A DNA stretch of 64,000 nt from Paenibacillus woosongensis. Its GTDB lineage: Bacteria > Bacillota > Bacilli > Paenibacillales > Paenibacillaceae. Position 1 is the first letter of the stretch. Each line of letters starts with the position of its first letter. The stretch covers positions 3,348,001 through 3,412,000 of the forward strand of contig NZ_CP126084.1 of NCBI RefSeq assembly GCF_030122845.1, in the 5' to 3' direction. Of this stretch, positions 35,307 to 44,356 are shown piece after piece. The translations under genes were made by a program, and so were the position numbers. The notes under the pieces are model-generated. The model was not told the origin of the DNA and did not search any database. It saw nothing but the letters and a program-made list of their open reading frames with translations.

Positions 35307-35552
35307 TTATTCGGCAACTACCTTCACATTCAAGCCGTGCTTTGCAAACACTTCAGATACGGCAGCCTTCGCGGCATCCGCATCTGGTCCGTGAACATGA
35401 AGCTCATAGCTTTGCGTGTTTACCAGCGTTGTGAAGAGACCCAAAATACTTTTTACATCGATGTACTTATTATCTGCTTGAAGAACGATGGATGATGAAA
35501 ATTTGCTCGCAGTTTGAGCAATTTCAACTACCGCTTGATTGTTGTTCGCCAT
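35307..35552 (-). CDS. HPr-like protein lacking the phosphorylatable histidine
   Basis: 81 residues from the ATG at 35552 (MANNNQAVVEIAQTASKFSS), which has GGAGGG seven bases upstream. The rest of the HPr fold is recognisable, including the serine region DVKSILGLF that corresponds to HPr Ser46. The first beta strand and the GLHARPA motif with His15 are missing; Asn/Gln residues stand where the histidine would be. It therefore cannot relay phosphate from enzyme I. Crh of B. subtilis likewise lacks His15 and works only as a regulator with CcpA; a similar role is inferred but this protein is even shorter. ptsI lies 21 kb away and no normal ptsH is in the window. Confidence 0.85.
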   Translation of the reverse strand: MANNNQAVVEIAQTASKFSSSIVLQADNKYIDVKSILGLFTTLVNTQSYELHVHGPDADAAKAAVSEVFAKHGLNVKVVAE

Positions 35553-35635
35553 TTCGAATCCCTCCGCGTCTAACTTTGGAATAAATATATTACCATGATA
35601 CATTGAATCCGCTTCCCTAGCAAGGTATATTCTCT

Positions 35636-36751
35636 CTATTTCAGGTTCTCCGGATTCAACGCCTCCAGCTCAGGCACTACAAATATTCCGTCTTTGCGGA
35701 TGAGCACGTCATCGAAATAAATTTCCCCGCCGCCGTATTCCGGACGTTGGATAAGCACCAGATCCCAATGTATGGAGGATTTGTTCCCGTTAAATGCCTC
35801 TTCATAAGCCTGGCCCGGCGTAAAATGAAGGCTGCCGGCAATCTTCTCGTCAAACAGAATATCCTTCATCGGGTGCAAAATGTACGGATTGAAGCCGATC
35901 GCAAACTCGCCAATATAACGTGATCCTCCGTCCGTATCGAGGATTTTGTTGAGGTTGTCCGTATCGTTGCTCGTTGCCTCCACGATTCTTCCATTCTCGA
36001 AGCGGAACTTGATGTTCTCGAACGTAATCCCGTTATACAAAGTAGGCGTGTTATAGCTGATCGTACCGTTTACCGAATCTCTGACTGGCGCCGTATATAC
36101 CTCGCCGTCCGGGATGTTGCGCTCTCCCGAGCACTTGATGGCTCCGATTCCTTTAATGGAGAAGGACAAATCCGTACCAGGGCCGGTAATCCGGACTTTA
36201 TCCGTGCGCTTCATTAGATCGGCTAATGCATCCTGCGCCCGGTCCATTTTGGCGTAATCCAGGTTGCATACATCGAAATAGAAATTCTCGAAGGCTTCGG
36301 TGCTCGCGTTCGCCAATTGCGCCATGCTGGCGTTTGGATAACGAAGGACGACCCATTTCGTATGCTTCACCCGCTGCTCGCTATGTACAGGATGGGAATA
36401 AAGCGAATTGTACAGCTTCATTTTCTCCTCAGGAACATCGGACAACTCGTTCACATTCGTGCCGGCCCGGATACCGATATAGCAATCCATCTGCTTCATC
36501 CGGTTAAGGTCAATTTCTGCCCAGGTTTTCATCTGTTCCTCGTTTGCATATTTGAAAAGCGAACGCTGCACTGTCCGGTCGGTCAGCTCCACAAAGGCAT
36601 TCCCGCCCTTTCTGCCAACCTCTTCAACAATCGCGATCAGCAAATCCCTTTCATTGCCGATCATCTCCACGAGCACGTTTTCTCCTGGCTGAACGTTAAC
36701 GGAATAGCCCACCAAATTTTCCGCCAATTTCTGTATTCTTGGATCTCGCAT
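35636..36751 (-). CDS. M29 family aminopeptidase (AmpS/PepS type)
   Basis: 371 residues of the thermophilic-type metallo-aminopeptidase family. Metal-ligand and catalytic regions are recognisable: CSGERNIPDGEVYTAPV, SRYIGEFAIGFNP, IAGSLHFTPGQAYE and SSIHWDLVLIQRPE. Broad-specificity removal of N-terminal amino acids is expected. GGAGG lies upstream of the ATG. An extended -10 element (TGCTACAAT) lies about 95 bp upstream. Slightly shorter than the roughly 410-residue family norm but no motif is missing. Confidence 0.9.
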   Translation of the reverse strand: MRDPRIQKLAENLVGYSVNVQPGENVLVEMIGNERDLLIAIVEEVGRKGGNAFVELTDRTVQRSLFKYANEEQMKTWAEIDLNRMKQMDCYIGIRAGTNVNELSDVPEEKMKLYNSLYSHPVHSEQRVKHTKWVVLRYPNASMAQLANASTEAFENFYFDVCNLDYAKMDRAQDALADLMKRTDKVRITGPGTDLSFSIKGIGAIKCSGERNIPDGEVYTAPVRDSVNGTISYNTPTLYNGITFENIKFRFENGRIVEATSNDTDNLNKILDTDGGSRYIGEFAIGFNPYILHPMKDILFDEKIAGSLHFTPGQAYEEAFNGNKSSIHWDLVLIQRPEYGGGEIYFDDVLIRKDGIFVVPELEALNPENLK

Positions 36752-36843
36752 ACAGACTTACGCCTCCTCTAATTTAGATAAGCAGCATTCCCATCTTGAC
36801 AGGAAGCTGCTCTGTTAGTTGAACGCTGGTTAATTCGTTTTCT

Positions 36844-36852
36844 ATTGTAGCA
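36844..36852 (-). promoter_or_regulatory. Extended -10 element of the M29 aminopeptidase promoter
   Basis: TGCTACAAT on the minus strand without a clear -35 hexamer at 17 bases; the extended TG motif could compensate. Confidence 0.45.
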
Positions 36853-36907
36853 CGGTCTGCCGCTCTCTTCCAAGAGATTAGGAGATATTCGAAAAATAAC
36901 CAGCTTG

Positions 36908-37744
36908 CTATTTATAATCAAATCGGTTATCTGTACGCAGCATCTCCTGCTGCGGAGCACCTTGCGGGCTCAAATACGCTATCCTCGATTCGGAGGTCAG
37001 GCGCATCGGAAGCCCTGTCTTCGAATTGAGGGTTAGATGGTATACAGCTTGAATCTCAGCTTGATTCAGCATTTCGGCAAGCTGTTTATTTCCCGCACTC
37101 CAGATCTGCTCCGACTGGCTAGCCAGCTTCGCCCGTTCCGCATTCGGCAGCTTGGCAAGCTTGCTTTCCCATTTCTGCCTTACCTGCTTCATCTCTTCCT
37201 CCAGCTCACTGCCAATCAAAGCCTGTGCATCCGCGGCATCAAGTTCAATCCGCAGCACCTTCGTTCCTCTGGCTGCCCCGCTCTCCAGCTTGATCGATTT
37301 CCGGGCATTGCGGATATGCTCCAGCTGTTCCAGCGGGTTAAGCCGTACCAGCCCCTTGCCCAGCGACTCTTCGTCAGAAACAATATGCCAGCGCCGTCCC
37401 TGCGCCACAAGCTTCGTTTCATATTTTTCCCCCGGGCGAGTCCCCGATGCCAGCAGGCTTCCCTTGCTGCCGGACGCCCCTTCCGCAATGACGGTCCGCA
37501 TGGTCAGGCGGTGATGGTCATCCAGCCTGCCGCTATAGTTTAAATTTTGTTCCAGTACCCCCTGCTCTCCGCGCCATAATGCCGCTTTGCCCTGAAAGGT
37601 CAAAGCATCTACGCCGGCCAGGCCAGACCACGCGTGATTAAACCATTGCTCGCCGCTTCGCGCCTCCTGCAGGCGGCAGGACGACATCAACACTGCAGCC
37701 ATCAAGCAAAAGCTCGCTAAGATGAACCTGTGAAGTAGACCCAT
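36908..37744 (-). CDS. Putative lipoprotein of unknown function
   Basis: 278 residues from the ATG at 37744, with GGAGG ten bases upstream. A lipoprotein signal peptide with lipobox LMSSC ends at residue 22. The mature part is soluble and reads like a beta-rich carrier domain (ALTFQGKAALWRGEQGVLEQ, LRIELDAADAQALIGSELEE). It ends in DNRFDYK. I do not recognise the family; it may be related to LolA/LppX-like sporulation lipoproteins, but that is a guess. No strong terminator was found downstream. Confidence 0.75.
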   Translation of the reverse strand: MGLLHRFILASFCLMAAVLMSSCRLQEARSGEQWFNHAWSGLAGVDALTFQGKAALWRGEQGVLEQNLNYSGRLDDHHRLTMRTVIAEGASGSKGSLLASGTRPGEKYETKLVAQGRRWHIVSDEESLGKGLVRLNPLEQLEHIRNARKSIKLESGAARGTKVLRIELDAADAQALIGSELEEEMKQVRQKWESKLAKLPNAERAKLASQSEQIWSAGNKQLAEMLNQAEIQAVYHLTLNSKTGLPMRLTSESRIAYLSPQGAPQQEMLRTDNRFDYK

Positions 37745-37822
37745 GATGCTGATTCCTCCCTTAGGATAAAGCCTGTTAGCTGTAGGCTGTCCCTGCCCAA
37801 AGAATCTATGCGCCAGCACAGC

Positions 37823-37850
37823 AAAAAACTGCCTCACTACGTGAGACAGT
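37823..37850 (-). terminator. Intrinsic terminator of the GGDEF gene
   Basis: Hairpin ACTG.CTCAC / GTGAG.CAGT with a TAC loop, followed by six T on the minus strand. Confidence 0.88.
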
Positions 37851-37874
37851 CATCATGAAACAGCACTATATTAT

Positions 37875-39818
37875 TTAACCCGCCTGCGTTTGATTTCTGC
37901 CGTTATTTTTCGCTTTGTACAAAGCCATATCCGCCTGGTAGAACAATGATTCAACACTGATCCTGTCATCATCCCGGGTCCATTCGGCAATGCCGCACGA
38001 TACAGTCACCTTCGGTTCGGTCTCCTGTTCTACGCGCAAACGAATCATCTCCGCGATCTGCAGCCCGTGCTCCATGCTCGCTCCCGGCAAGTACAAGGCA
38101 AGCTCTTCGCCGCCCCACCGGGCAGCGATATCCGTCTTGCGTATCGTGCTCCTGATAATCGAACATACCTGCTTCAGGATCTTGTCTCCGGTTTGATGCC
38201 CGTACGTATCATTGATCCCCTTAAACTGATCGATATCGACGACAATCAATGAGCCGTTGGTGTCCTTCTTCTGAAATTCCTGAATCGTATCATCCAAATA
38301 ATGCCGCGCATACAGTCCTGTGAGCATGTCCCGATTGGCCATCCTACGTACTTCCGCATGCAGAGAAGCATTAGCGATTGCAAGGCCGATATGGGAAGCC
38401 AGCACCTGCAGCAGCTTGTAATTCTCATAAGAGAAAAACCGTTCTTCCCGGTGGGAAAGCATAATAACGCCGTTCACCTCTCCCCTGACGATCAAAGGAG
38501 CGGCAATCAGGGAGCGGGAGTCCGTGATTTCCATCATTTTAGAAGAAAACTTGCCATAGGCCTTGTAATCTGACAGAATAATCGGCTCCTGCGTCGAGTA
38601 GACCAACCCGCTAAAGCCGTAATCCTTCGGAAAAAACTCCTTGGACAACGACGGCACATTGCTGGACATGATTTCGAAATGCTCGTTTTCTTTGGTGATT
38701 TGCGAGATGCAGCAAAATTCGGCTTTAAAAATCGACAGCAGCTCTTCCGTCGCGAATTTAAAAACTTCTTTGGGACGGAGACTTTGATTGAGCCGTTTAG
38801 TCAATTCATTGATTAGCCGCAGCTCGCTGATCAGCAGATTGGATTGCTCGTACAGTTTCGCGTTCTCGAAGGCAGTCCCCGCCGTATCGGCCAGCATGCT
38901 GATGAGCTGTAAATCGATTTCCTCTACCTGATCCTTAGGCAGCAGCAAATGAAACACCCCGTAAACGCCCTGCTTGCCGATGAGAGGAACCGCAATTTCT
39001 ATGTAAGGCTCGCCCTCTGTACTCTGCAGCTCTTTGCGCAGCATCCTGCCTTCCATAAAAGCCCTAACGCAGATATGCTCCTGCTCTCCGTGCAGCAGAA
39101 GCGACTTGACCCTCGGATCGCGGCTGACGTGATCCTGTGACATGAGCAGCTCGGCCTTGGCATCTGGATACATGCCGGCAATTCTCTCGAACACTTCCGA
39201 CAAAATGGAATCGACGTCGATTTTGCCATACAGCTTCTGAACGACCTGGAACAAGATGGAGCGACGATGCTCCTCGCGTTTGGTCTGTCTCTGGATGCTC
39301 AGCAAATCAAGCACGAACCAGGAATGGAATCTCTTATAGAAGCAGGCCCGGAAATAATGGGCGTTCATTTTTGCCAATATGAGCGAAGCATCAGCACTTA
39401 TGCCTTCATCCAGCACGCAGCCGAATACGGCGAACAACTGCCCGTTACTCCGCGTTAAGACCGGTACGGCAATGCAGCTGAAGCATTCGAAGGAACGGAC
39501 GGTACATTCAAGGCTTTGTACGGTGGCGGCGATCGTCTCGGCCACGAGCTCCGGGATCGGCATGTCCGCATCGATGATCGTCCCGGTATGATTGGCCACA
39601 AACCACCATCCCCCGTCAAGTTCAAGCAATCCGGAAATCTCCTGCTTCCAATCCGCGTAGCCTTTCTGTATGAACGGTTCAATATATGAATAATCATGCT
39701 CTGTTATATCGAGTTGTTCCAGCCAACTCATATGCTCACTTGCTTCCTCAAATAGCACAGACAGCGAAGAATTCGGAATTGTATCTATCATCGGGTCGTC
39801 TCTTGATTGTTTGGCCAT
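37875..39818 (-). CDS. GAF-domain diguanylate cyclase
   Basis: 647 residues, soluble. An N-terminal sensor-like region is followed by two GAF-like domains (about residues 185-320 and 335-480) and a C-terminal GGDEF domain (about 485-645). The active-site loop is RWGGEELALYLPG, a functional variant (GGEEL). RKTD lies exactly five residues before it, matching the RxxD inhibitory site, so product feedback by c-di-GMP is expected. No EAL domain. AGGAG precedes the ATG at 39818. The signal sensed is unknown. Confidence 0.88.
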   Translation of the reverse strand: MAKQSRDDPMIDTIPNSSLSVLFEEASEHMSWLEQLDITEHDYSYIEPFIQKGYADWKQEISGLLELDGGWWFVANHTGTIIDADMPIPELVAETIAATVQSLECTVRSFECFSCIAVPVLTRSNGQLFAVFGCVLDEGISADASLILAKMNAHYFRACFYKRFHSWFVLDLLSIQRQTKREEHRRSILFQVVQKLYGKIDVDSILSEVFERIAGMYPDAKAELLMSQDHVSRDPRVKSLLLHGEQEHICVRAFMEGRMLRKELQSTEGEPYIEIAVPLIGKQGVYGVFHLLLPKDQVEEIDLQLISMLADTAGTAFENAKLYEQSNLLISELRLINELTKRLNQSLRPKEVFKFATEELLSIFKAEFCCISQITKENEHFEIMSSNVPSLSKEFFPKDYGFSGLVYSTQEPIILSDYKAYGKFSSKMMEITDSRSLIAAPLIVRGEVNGVIMLSHREERFFSYENYKLLQVLASHIGLAIANASLHAEVRRMANRDMLTGLYARHYLDDTIQEFQKKDTNGSLIVVDIDQFKGINDTYGHQTGDKILKQVCSIIRSTIRKTDIAARWGGEELALYLPGASMEHGLQIAEMIRLRVEQETEPKVTVSCGIAEWTRDDDRISVESLFYQADMALYKAKNNGRNQTQAG

Positions 39819-40087
39819 AGGAAAACTCCTTTTCGTCGCACTTGGAATACGGCGATTTATTGGTAACCTAAGCTATTCAACTCTGTCCATGTATAACAGC
39901 TGCTCATGTTTGTCTCGTCCGTCCAGTCAGTTTCGCTCCTTGATTCTTTTTTGTGACTATATGTTTATTTTACTATCTTCCGTCCCTTTTTGCATTAATT
40001 TTACTCCATTCCGTCATACTTTTTTAGGCCGAAAGCCCTATCGACATAAACTACGTTTTTTACCGCTTTTCATACAAAAAACCCATC
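39819..40087. other. Intergenic region between GGDEF gene and rpsD promoter
   Basis: AT-rich stretch between divergent genes. It must hold the promoter of the GGDEF gene, but no hexamer pair stands out. No ORF, riboswitch or repeat was recognised. Confidence 0.5.
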
Positions 40088-40115
40088 TTGACTTTATCCG
40101 ATGATTTCATATAAT
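40088..40115 (+). promoter_or_regulatory. Strong SigA promoter of rpsD
   Basis: TTGACT at 40088-40093 and a perfect TATAAT at 40110-40115, spacing 16 bases. The start site would be near 40122, giving a leader of about 195 bases. Confidence 0.85.
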
Positions 40116-40121
40116 ATATAT

Positions 40122-40318
40122 TGTTGAAGAAGACTGGATAGGTCTTTGATTAGGGCGTAACGCATGCGGCACCCTCTGGATTTTGTTGCTGTCGGGACAG
40201 CGGCTGAACTTTCCTGACAGATAAGCGTAATTATCTTCTATCCTTCGCTTACTAAACAAAGTCCGCGCAAGTAGAACCCTATAGCGAAAATTTCAAATTA
40301 AAGGAGTCTACCTATACA
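40122..40318 (+). promoter_or_regulatory. rpsD leader, candidate S4 autoregulatory RNA
   Basis: About 195 bases of untranslated leader with hairpins GCTGTC-GG-GACAGC (40188-40201) and TAAGCG/CGCTTA (40222-40251), before AAAGGAG. In B. subtilis S4 represses its own gene through the leader; the same is inferred from leader length and folding potential only. Confidence 0.5.
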
Positions 40319-40918
40319 ATGGCACGTTACACTGGTCCTAAATTTAAACTTAGCCGCCGTCTTGGCATTTCCTTGAGCGGCACTGGAAAAGAATTGAAGC
40401 GCCCATTCCCTCCGGGACAACATGGTCCAACCCAACGGAGAAAAATCAGTAACTACGGTATGCAGCTTCAAGAAAAACAAAAGCTTCGCCACATGTATGG
40501 TCTTGGCGAGAAGCAATTCCGCACTTTGTTCAACAAAGCTCAAAAAATGAGCGGTATCGCGGGTGAGAACTTCATGTTCCTCCTCGAGACTCGTTTGGAC
40601 AACTTGGTATACCGTCTGGGCTTTGCCAACTCCCGTGCAGGCGCACGTCAATTGGTATCCCACGGACACGTTACCGTTAACGGCAAAAAAGTTGACATCG
40701 CTTCTTACTCCGTAAGCACTGGCGACGTAATCGGTCTTCGCGAAAGAAGCCGCGGTCTTTCTTCCATTAAGGAAGCCTTGGAGAACCGCACTCACATTCC
40801 TGCTTACCTTGAGTTCAACGACCAAGCGCTGGAAGGCAAATTCATCCGTTTGCCAGAGCGTTCCGAGTTGTCCCAAGACATTGACGAGAAGCAAATCGTC
40901 GAGTTCTACAACCGTTAA
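40319..40918 (+). CDS. rpsD: 30S ribosomal protein S4
   Basis: 199 residues; binds 16S rRNA early in 30S assembly. N-terminus [20 protein letters not shown] is typical and the S4 RNA-binding domain ([20 protein letters not shown]) lies at about residues 90-150. AAAGGAG precedes the ATG. Codon use is strongly biased, as in highly expressed genes. Single-gene unit with strong promoter, long leader and terminator. In B. subtilis rpsD lies near acsA-acuABC-ccpA, as here. Confidence 0.98.
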   Translation: MARYTGPKFKLSRRLGISLSGTGKELKRPFPPGQHGPTQRRKISNYGMQLQEKQKLRHMYGLGEKQFRTLFNKAQKMSGIAGENFMFLLETRLDNLVYRLGFANSRAGARQLVSHGHVTVNGKKVDIASYSVSTGDVIGLRERSRGLSSIKEALENRTHIPAYLEFNDQALEGKFIRLPERSELSQDIDEKQIVEFYNR

Positions 40919-40930
40919 TAAGCTTCACAA

Positions 40931-40964
40931 AACCGACTCGTCCGCAAGGATCGGGTCGGTTTTT
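40931..40964 (+). terminator. Intrinsic terminator of rpsD
   Basis: 10-bp stem AACCGACTCG / CGGGTCGGTT (one G-U pair) followed by T run. Confidence 0.92.
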
Positions 40965-41102
40965 GTATTTTCTGCCGAGCAATGCATTTTAGCTAGTTAT
41001 AAAATACATACTTTTTACAAGTCCAGAACCGTGATTGTCAGGCCAGAATCATTTTTTTCTGCGTGGCCAATCTTTGAAAGAGCATTCAAATCCCTTAATT
41101 TA

Positions 41103-41111
41103 TGCTATAAT
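41103..41111 (+). promoter_or_regulatory. Extended -10 promoter of the class A PBP gene
   Basis: TGCTATAAT, a perfect extended -10, with a weak TTCAAA at 41085-41090 as possible -35. The leader would be only about 20 bases. Confidence 0.7.
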
Positions 41112-41137
41112 GTTGCTGTTAAAAAGGAGGATATTTC

Positions 41138-44100
41138 ATGGCTCGCGATAACGATACAAGCTCCAACAAAAAGCAACAGAAGAACAAGGCAAAAGCGCCA
41201 AAACGCTCGAAATGGCGCTGGGTCTGGATGACGCTGGGCTGGCTGACCCTGTTCGGATTCGCTGCCGTTCTCTTTGCCGGAGGCGCCGTATTCGGGTATG
41301 TCACCTCGATCGTGAAGGATGACCCCGTGCGATCCCGTGCCGATATAGAAGCGAAAATCAATCATAACGAGATGACAGGCTTCGCCTATTTCCGCGACGG
41401 CTCAGGCATTGGCCAGCTTCGTTCGGAAGAAGACCGACGGCCGGTCAGTTATGATGAAATTCCTGCTTCCGTCATAGATGCGGTAATCGCTATCGAGGAC
41501 AACAACTTCTACCGCCATATCGGCGTCGATTTTAATGGAACAATGCGTGCGGTTAAGCAACGGCTCCTGAAGGAGGATGTACAGACCGGGGGCAGCACAC
41601 TGACTCAGCAGCTGGCCAGACGCGTATTTCTGAGCCTCGACAAAACCGCTAACCGGAAGGTGAAGGAAATTTTTCTTGCTGTACGTCTGGAACGTTTTCT
41701 CTCCAAACCTGAAATCATTACAGCTTATTTAAATAAGGTTCCTTTTGGCAATGGCTCAAACGGATATCAGGTCTACGGCATCAAAGCTGCCGCCAAGGGG
41801 ATATTCAACGTCACCAACCTAAACGAGCTCAACATTGCCCAGACGGCTTATCTGGCGGGGCTGCCTCAGCTTCCTTCCGCCTATTCCGCCTTTAACGGCA
41901 AGGGTGAGTTCAACGAAGAAGCATTTGCGCGTGCCATCAAGCGGCAGCAGCTCGTGCTGTCCCGCATGCTGGAAGAAAACAAGATTACCAGAGAGCAGTA
42001 TGACGAGGCTTTAGCCTTTGACATTAAAGGCTCTTTGGCAGCACAAACAAAAAAAGCTTACGAGACCTATCCTTATTTAATGCTGGAAACCGAGCGGCAG
42101 GGCGCTCTCGTCATCGCCATGATGAATAATCCGGAGATGACCAAAGAAGAGCTGCTGGGCAATCCGCAGCTGCTCGAAGAAGCGCGGCAGCAGCTTCTGA
42201 CGGGGGGCTACCGGGTATACACGACCATCGATAAGCAAGTGTACAATGCCATGCATAAGGTGTCGGAGAACGCTGACAATTTCAGCCCTTACAGCGAGAA
42301 GAAAGGGCTTGAGCAGGTCGCTGCCATTATGCTCGACAACCGTTCTGGAGCCATTCTCGGCATGATTGAAGGCCGGGACTTCTATACGGAGCAAATGAAC
42401 TATGCTACACAAATGAAAAGGCAGCCCGGCTCCACAATGAAGCCGATCGCCGCCTATCTGCCGGCAATGGAACTCGGTCTGATCCAGCCGGCCAGCATCA
42501 TCGATGACTCGCCGATTATTTTGCGGGATTACTCCAAGGGCTATCATATTCCGGTAAATTCAAGCGGCGGCTACAAAGGCTTGGTTACAGCAAGAACAGC
42601 GCTGAATGAATCGCGAAACGTACCGGCGCTGAAGGTGTTTAATCAAACCGTAGGCATCGAGCAAGCCTGGGAGTTCGCCAAGAAGCTCGGCATTACCACA
42701 TTGGTCGAGGAAGACTACGGGGCGCAGACCGGCGTCCTTGGCGGCCTTAAATACGGTGTCACTGTTGAGGAACTTACGAACGCGTATAGCACAATCGCCA
42801 ATGGCGGAGAATTCACCGATGCCTACATGATCGAGAAAATCACCGATTTTAAAGGCAATGTCATCTATAAGCATCAGGTGGAGCCTGAACCGGTCTTTTC
42901 CAAACAGACCGCCTATTTGATGACAGATATGCTTCGTACGGTCATTACCGACGGAACTGCCCGATCGCTTAAAAGTGATTTCAAAAGCTATGGAAAAATC
43001 CCAATTGTCGGTAAAACGGGCTCTACGCAAAATTATGCGGACGTATGGTTTATGGGGTATACTCCCGACGTGTCGCTAGGCGTCTGGATCGGTTATAAAG
43101 AACCGGTTAATACGCTGTCTGACGCAGGCAAGTCGAGAGCTCGCTCCATCTGGGCCAAGGTGATGAATGAAGTGACCGACAGCAAACCGGAGCTGTTTCA
43201 AACGAAACAATTCGAGAAGCCTGACGGCATCGTAACCAAAACCGTCTCAGGCTATAGCGGCAAGCTGCCGACTGCCCTTACACAGCAGGCTGGAAAAGTG
43301 GTTACGGACATATTTAACGCGGAATACGTCCCTACCGAGCCGGATGACGTGCTGGTTCGGACGAAATATATCACATATGAAGGCGTGAACTATATTCCGC
43401 ATGACACGACCCCTTCCGACATGGTACTGGAGAAAGTCGTCATGAAGCGCGAGAAGCCAATTAAGGAGCTTGTCGACGAGCTTCAGAAGGCCTTTTCCGG
43501 CATGAAAGGCGGTCATAGACCGCTTAGCTTCTATATGCCGAAGGATGCTGGCGAAGATGCTCCAACCAAGCCGGATCCAAGGAAAGACGATGGCAAGGAT
43601 CCATCGCCGCCAAGTGATGTCCATCTGACTGCGGCAGGCGGCGCGGCCAAAATATCTTTTGCCAAAAATCCAGAAAATGACGTCGTCGGCTATCGCCTGT
43701 ACCGGTCGGAAGGCGGAGCTGCCTTCAAGGGCACAGGGAAGGTCGTGCTGACGGGTCAAGACACCTTGTTCACAGACTCGGGCTCCGGAGGGAATTACGC
43801 CTACTACATCACAGCGGTAGACGTTGCTGGAAGAGAATCCGCGCCAAGCGCCATCGTTAGCTTCAATAGCTGGAGTGGCATTCCCAATCCGGATGGTTCG
43901 GATCAGGAATCATTGCCGGATATTGATTTGGACGATTTAGCCCCGCCTAACGCACCAGGGCAAGTCGGAGCGCAGATCAACGATCAGGAAATTACGGTAT
44001 CCTGGGCAGCCAATGCGTCCGAGGAACATATTACGAAATACCAGATCTATTTATCGGATACCGCAGATGGCGTGTATTCCAGACTAGGCTCGACCCCAGC

Positions 44101-44209
44101 CACGCATTTCTCGTTTAAAACGGATGCGCCAAGCGGTTGGGTCAGGGTCACGGCGATCAATGCGCTGGGAGAATCCTCGCCTTCTGGTTCGGTGCAGTTT
44201 AAGAAATAA
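41138..44209 (+). CDS. Class A penicillin-binding protein (bifunctional) with fibronectin type III tail
   Basis: 1,023 residues: short basic cytoplasmic segment, one membrane anchor (about 30-52), glycosyltransferase GT51 domain (EDNNFYRHIGVD, GGSTLTQQLARR, KVKEIFLAVRLE) and transpeptidase domain with active-site Ser in GSTMKP, second motif SRN and KTGS. It therefore polymerises and cross-links peptidoglycan. The C-terminal 220 residues contain two fibronectin type III-like modules (from about 820 and 935), separated by an acidic/proline-rich linker, suggesting attachment to wall polymers. AAGGAGG precedes the ATG. It is a stand-alone unit with its own promoter and terminator. Confidence 0.93.
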   Translation: MARDNDTSSNKKQQKNKAKAPKRSKWRWVWMTLGWLTLFGFAAVLFAGGAVFGYVTSIVKDDPVRSRADIEAKINHNEMTGFAYFRDGSGIGQLRSEEDRRPVSYDEIPASVIDAVIAIEDNNFYRHIGVDFNGTMRAVKQRLLKEDVQTGGSTLTQQLARRVFLSLDKTANRKVKEIFLAVRLERFLSKPEIITAYLNKVPFGNGSNGYQVYGIKAAAKGIFNVTNLNELNIAQTAYLAGLPQLPSAYSAFNGKGEFNEEAFARAIKRQQLVLSRMLEENKITREQYDEALAFDIKGSLAAQTKKAYETYPYLMLETERQGALVIAMMNNPEMTKEELLGNPQLLEEARQQLLTGGYRVYTTIDKQVYNAMHKVSENADNFSPYSEKKGLEQVAAIMLDNRSGAILGMIEGRDFYTEQMNYATQMKRQPGSTMKPIAAYLPAMELGLIQPASIIDDSPIILRDYSKGYHIPVNSSGGYKGLVTARTALNESRNVPALKVFNQTVGIEQAWEFAKKLGITTLVEEDYGAQTGVLGGLKYGVTVEELTNAYSTIANGGEFTDAYMIEKITDFKGNVIYKHQVEPEPVFSKQTAYLMTDMLRTVITDGTARSLKSDFKSYGKIPIVGKTGSTQNYADVWFMGYTPDVSLGVWIGYKEPVNTLSDAGKSRARSIWAKVMNEVTDSKPELFQTKQFEKPDGIVTKTVSGYSGKLPTALTQQAGKVVTDIFNAEYVPTEPDDVLVRTKYITYEGVNYIPHDTTPSDMVLEKVVMKREKPIKELVDELQKAFSGMKGGHRPLSFYMPKDAGEDAPTKPDPRKDDGKDPSPPSDVHLTAAGGAAKISFAKNPENDVVGYRLYRSEGGAAFKGTGKVVLTGQDTLFTDSGSGGNYAYYITAVDVAGRESAPSAIVSFNSWSGIPNPDGSDQESLPDIDLDDLAPPNAPGQVGAQINDQEITVSWAANASEEHITKYQIYLSDTADGVYSRLGSTPATHFSFKTDAPSGWVRVTAINALGESSPSGSVQFKK

Positions 44210-44224
44210 CCGCGAACACCAAAA

Positions 44225-44265
44225 GCTTCCACGGAACATTTCGTTCCGGTGGAAGCCTTTTTTTT
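44225..44265 (+). terminator. Intrinsic terminator of the class A PBP gene
   Basis: Hairpin GCTTCCAC.GGAAC / GTTCC.GGTGGAAGC followed by eight T. Confidence 0.93.
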
Positions 44266-44356
44266 GAGAAACTTGATTTGGTTTGTTTTCAATGGGAACT
44301 ATGTCCAAGCAGCCGAGTTTTAAGATTCATATACTGTTCGCGAAGGAGGTGACAGC

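Noticed and set aside
40035..40065. SigD-like promoter upstream of the GGDEF gene
   Set aside because: TAAA and GTCGATAG are separated by 13 rather than 15 bases and lie more than 200 bp from the gene.
40298..40894. 198-residue minus-strand frame over rpsD
   Set aside because: It is exactly antisense to rpsD and arises from that gene's biased codon use.
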